From NCBI GenBank assembly GCA_033239005.1, contig BSQZ01000098.1, positions 1,122,501-1,186,500 on the forward strand: DNA of 64,000 bases, in the 5' to 3' direction. Position 1 is the first letter of the stretch, and each line of letters starts with the position of its first letter. This document shows positions 60,745 to 64,000 of the stretch, piece by piece. The translations under genes and the position numbers were made by a program. Source of the stretch: Lamellibrachia satsuma (taxonomy: Eukaryota > Annelida > Polychaeta > Sabellida > Siboglinidae). Under the pieces are notes generated by a model. The model made no database searches. It saw only the letters and a program-made list of their open reading frames with translations, and was not told where the DNA came from.

Positions 60745-61861
60745 TACGAAAGTTCTTGATAAGTGGACCGAAGCTATTGAACAGGAAGAGAGGATTGACG
60801 CAATTGACCTTGACTTCACCAAAGCGTTGGACACGGTCCCACACCAGAGACTAGTTGTCAAGCTCAAAGGTTATGGGATATGTGGCAAAGTGCTACAGTG
60901 GATTGCAGTCTTCCTTGATGGAAGTCGCCAACGTGTTATCATCAACGGTAGTACATCGTCGTGGCCCCCCGTCACGAGCGGCATTCCGCAAGGAAGTGTA
61001 CTTGGCCCAATCCTCTTTGTATGCTACATCAACGACATGCCAGAGGTGGCGGACTCACCTATTCACATGTTTGCCGATGACACCAAAATCTACAGACAAA
61101 TCACCACTCAGTCTGACCAAGAGACACTACGTGCAGACCTAAAACAACTAGAAGAGTGGTCCAAAAATAGCAACTACGTTTTAATAAAGAGAAATGCAAA
61201 GTTATGCATTTAGGGCAGAAACAACCACAAATATGAATATGTTATAGCCAGCAGTGGAACTAATACCACCCTGGGGGGGAGACCACAAACGAGAGAGACT
61301 TGGGAGTACAAGTGGACCCGGAACTAAAGTTTGACCAACATGTGGAGTTAATACCAAATAAGGTTATACTCAAGTCTGGTCAGACCTATTCTAGAATATG
61401 GAAATGTTATCTGGGCCCCAACACTCAAGAGAGACCAAAGGATAATGTACAGATAATGTACAACGAAGAGCAACAAAGCTAATTCCAGACCTGAAGTGCC
61501 AGGAGTATTGTAACAGATTGAAGGCGTTGAAGCTACCAAGCCTATACTTCAGAAGAGCAAGAGGAGACATGATCCAAGTCTACAAAATGCCACTTCAGAT
61601 GGACCACAACACAGTGACGAGGGGACACAGCCTGAAGCTCAAGAAGGAATGTGTGGCAGCTAGACAACGGAGGAGCTACTTTAGACACAGAGTAGTGAAC
61701 AGGTGGAACTCTCTCACAGAGGATGTAGTTTCAGCACACACACACTAAATGCATTCAAAGCTAAACTAGACAAATTGTGGTGCGCTTACACTTGTGAGCA
61801 AAGTGACAACTTCCCACCCATGTGCACAAACTACAGTAAAGACCAGCTAAAAGGCTATTAG
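60745..61861 (+). mobile_element. L2/CR1-like LINE, RT domain to 3' end, 5'-truncated
   Basis: The plus strand reads IDAIDLDFTKALDTVPHQRL (motif A), GIPQGSVLGPILFVCYINDM (motif B) and MFADDTKIY (catalytic pair) in one frame to 61213. After a shift come DLGVQVDPELKFDQHVE and a YGNVIW-like piece, LPSLYFRRARGDMIQVYKM, RRSYFRHRVVNRWNSL, and the end CTNYSKDQLKGY with TAG at 61859-61861. The endonuclease domain is absent and there are at least three frameshifts. The last 235 bp equal the window start. Confidence 0.9.
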
Positions 61862-64000
61862 CCTAAAAGAGCTGAAGAGGATGTATGTATATGTATGTAT
61901 AAGAACAAGGTTGTTCTTTCGTCCAGTGCTGCCATCTGGGATTGGATTGAGGAAAACGATATGGTGTGATTGTCGTCGACGTTCACCCATGTGGAGTGAT
62001 GCGTGACCTGCTAGGTATAGGTAATTCACGTGTTGTATGGGACAATGAATACTCTATTAAAATAATAGATTCACGTGAATTAAAACAGTCAAGGTACATG
62101 ACGCGAGTATGTGTTGATAGTCGCGGGTTAGTGACATAGGGGTCGCCACCAGTCAATCCAAGCCGTGTTTTTCTTCTGAGTTTTCTGTTAATGTGACGAA
62201 TCCTAGGCGCATCGACATTCGGCTTGCACTCCATTCTGCCAGATCATCTGTTTTTTCCTCTTGGTTTCTTCATACGTCATTCTTCTCATCCGTCTGGTCA
62301 GTAAACCTATTCTTTTACTTTTTCTTGGTCTTTATTTAATTACTTCTTTTTTGGCAATAACCGTAAATATAAAATTACGGCGTTCTGTGATGAAAACTGT
62401 ATGTGGAGCATATGTCTTCTGCTTCTTGACGCCATGGTGCAGATGGCATGTCAAAAAATACTCATATGAAACGATTAGTACGTGTAATTTTTACATCTTA
62501 AGTTACTCGTTCTGGCACAGATCTGTGTCATAAGTGTAGAATCGACCCTTATGTTTTAAAGGTTCACGGTCGTCGCCTCTACGCATAATACCTACTGGGG
62601 CGGAAGAAAATGCCTACATGTTTCCTGATAACCAAGTACGTAGTGTAGGCTAAATGCAGTGTTCGTTACCTGGGCCCGTATTCTCGAAAGACTTATGAAT
62701 TTCTAACTCACGTTTTTCGTAAACATGGCGGGAAAAGTATCAGGGGGTGTTCACTCTTGGAATATCTGGATAAATATTATCCGCGTGCAAGATACTATTG
62801 AAGTATTACATAATCCATGTTAAATCTCAGCCAACACTGGCTGGCTTGCGTTATAATATTAAATTTGCCATGTTATTTTGGTATTGTACATTCCATGAGC
62901 GACCGCCCGACGGCAGCTTTGCCGCCATTTTTACGGAAAACTTGAGTTACGAATTCGTTAGCCGTTCGAGAATCCGGGCCCAGAGCTCGGACCCAGTGGG
63001 TGACTCGAGTCTTCAATCGCGACGCGAGTCGCACTTTTTGACTTGACACTCTGGCATTTCGGACGTACATGGGCTTCTCAGCCAAACACCTGAAACTTGA
63101 TCATTCAGACCGAGACTTGCGAGACTTGAGCAATAACTTGATGCAACTTTCGATCGATGCCTTTTTGCCGACAGAAAAAGTAGTATGATTATGAGTGACA
63201 CTGACACCACGTCCGTCCACAGGGCTAAGAACGGAAGGGGGGATTCGGTAAATGTTAGATTGTTGTATTTTTAGATCTATTCTGTGTAATCTTCTTAAAT
63301 TAATAGACACGGAACCCGCACACAATAAGCTAAAAGAGTCACGGGATGATTTATCTCTCCCCCACCCCCACCCACTCCACCCCCACCCCCCCACCCCGAG
63401 GACGGGCCTGAAGCTGCACAAAAAATGTTAAACACCATTAACGTAAGTCACTCGGGAAGATGTGATACAAGTAGTGAAAGATAATCTTCCAGATGATCTT
63501 CGAAGATAGATTCACATACGCGGATTGTATGCACCAAAGATTGAGTCAGAAGCCAGCGTTATAATAAATCCAGTATTGTGAGACACCCTGAAAAGATTAG
63601 GCTTTCACCATTGGATAATGGCGGGGGCAACATGACAGCACAATACAGTTTTATACTGCAATCAATCGATCCCATGAAGCTTTGCACGACATGGCTTTGC
63701 ACGACAGGGCTCCCCTTCAAATGACATAATGGTAGAGCCATGTTCTTGAAGCGCGTTATCACATGGTGTCTGGGGTACAAAACGGTATCTGACATTACCA
63801 CACTATCTACGCAATAGCGTGATCGCGTTGCCGCATAACGACTACCTTACACAAGCTCTACACGAAAGTGATATCTTACAAATAAAATACGTACGAGTAT
63901 GCTCACAATGACCGTTAGTTGTGAATAAATAGCTAAGCATAATTATTATATTTTAATTGTGGTGGTCAACTTCTGTCTCATGAGACTATGCTTGTCTTAG
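61627..64000. repeat. Right copy of the 2.37-kb direct repeat (matches 1-2374)
   Basis: Begins cacagcctgaagctcaagaa as base 1 does, and follows it to the window end with few differences (for example one T/C near 61915 and 1-2 base indels near 62250 and 62938). It contains the LINE 3' end and about 2.1 kb without a recognisable gene. Confidence 0.95.

Overview
This is nuclear DNA of an animal, most likely a marine or freshwater invertebrate. It is AT-rich, has GT-AG introns, long (CA)n, (TA)n, (GA)n and (TGCG)n microsatellites, relics of several non-LTR retrotransposon lineages, a hAT-like MITE, a 28S rDNA fragment, and one recognisable metazoan gene, the ciliary transition-zone protein TMEM237. 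Nothing fixes the phylum; a mollusc or other lophotrochozoan is a guess from the general style. There are no bacterial-type operons.

Layout. (1) 1-2374 and 61627-64000 are nearly identical direct repeats spaced 61,626 bp; each starts in the 3' end of an L2/CR1-like LINE, so the whole window may be one period of a macro-duplication or an assembly duplication. (2) 2.4-7.97 kb: LINE and RT relics, one unrecognised ORF, an orphan GC-rich exon (5600-5878) and microsatellites. (3) 7.97-50.4 kb: a complex tandem array. Units start at about 7.97, 23.53, 34.83, 43.43 and 46.92 kb. Units 1-3 share an ~11.3-kb ancestor carrying a minus-strand, multi-exon gene for a secreted Cys/Tyr/Arg-rich protein. Units 4 and 5 are short, diverged and lack those exons. 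(4) 50.6-51.75 kb: an inverted, diverged plus-strand copy of the last exons of that gene, followed by a 733-bp MITE with an 8-bp target-site duplication. (5) 53.2-59.0 kb: TMEM237 on the minus strand, its introns filled with minisatellites, (TA)n, a LINE 3' end and a tRNA-derived SINE-like piece. (6) 59-64 kb: intergenic DNA, the L2/CR1-like LINE with an RT domain, then the second copy of the window start.

The main result is the array gene. Its layout is a 5'UTR exon behind a TATA-like box, a signal-peptide exon (reading MAKFFVALLVLVAIYAAE in copy B), three Cys-rich exons, a stop codon, and a last exon with AATAAA. Most junctions fit phase 1. I do not recognise the family. The composition (Cys, Tyr, Arg, Asn, Gly) resembles both cationic defence peptides and Cys/Tyr-rich adhesive or matrix proteins. 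The copies differ mainly by 1-3 base indels, so either many are pseudogenes or the array is poorly polished long-read sequence. No single copy is intact as written.
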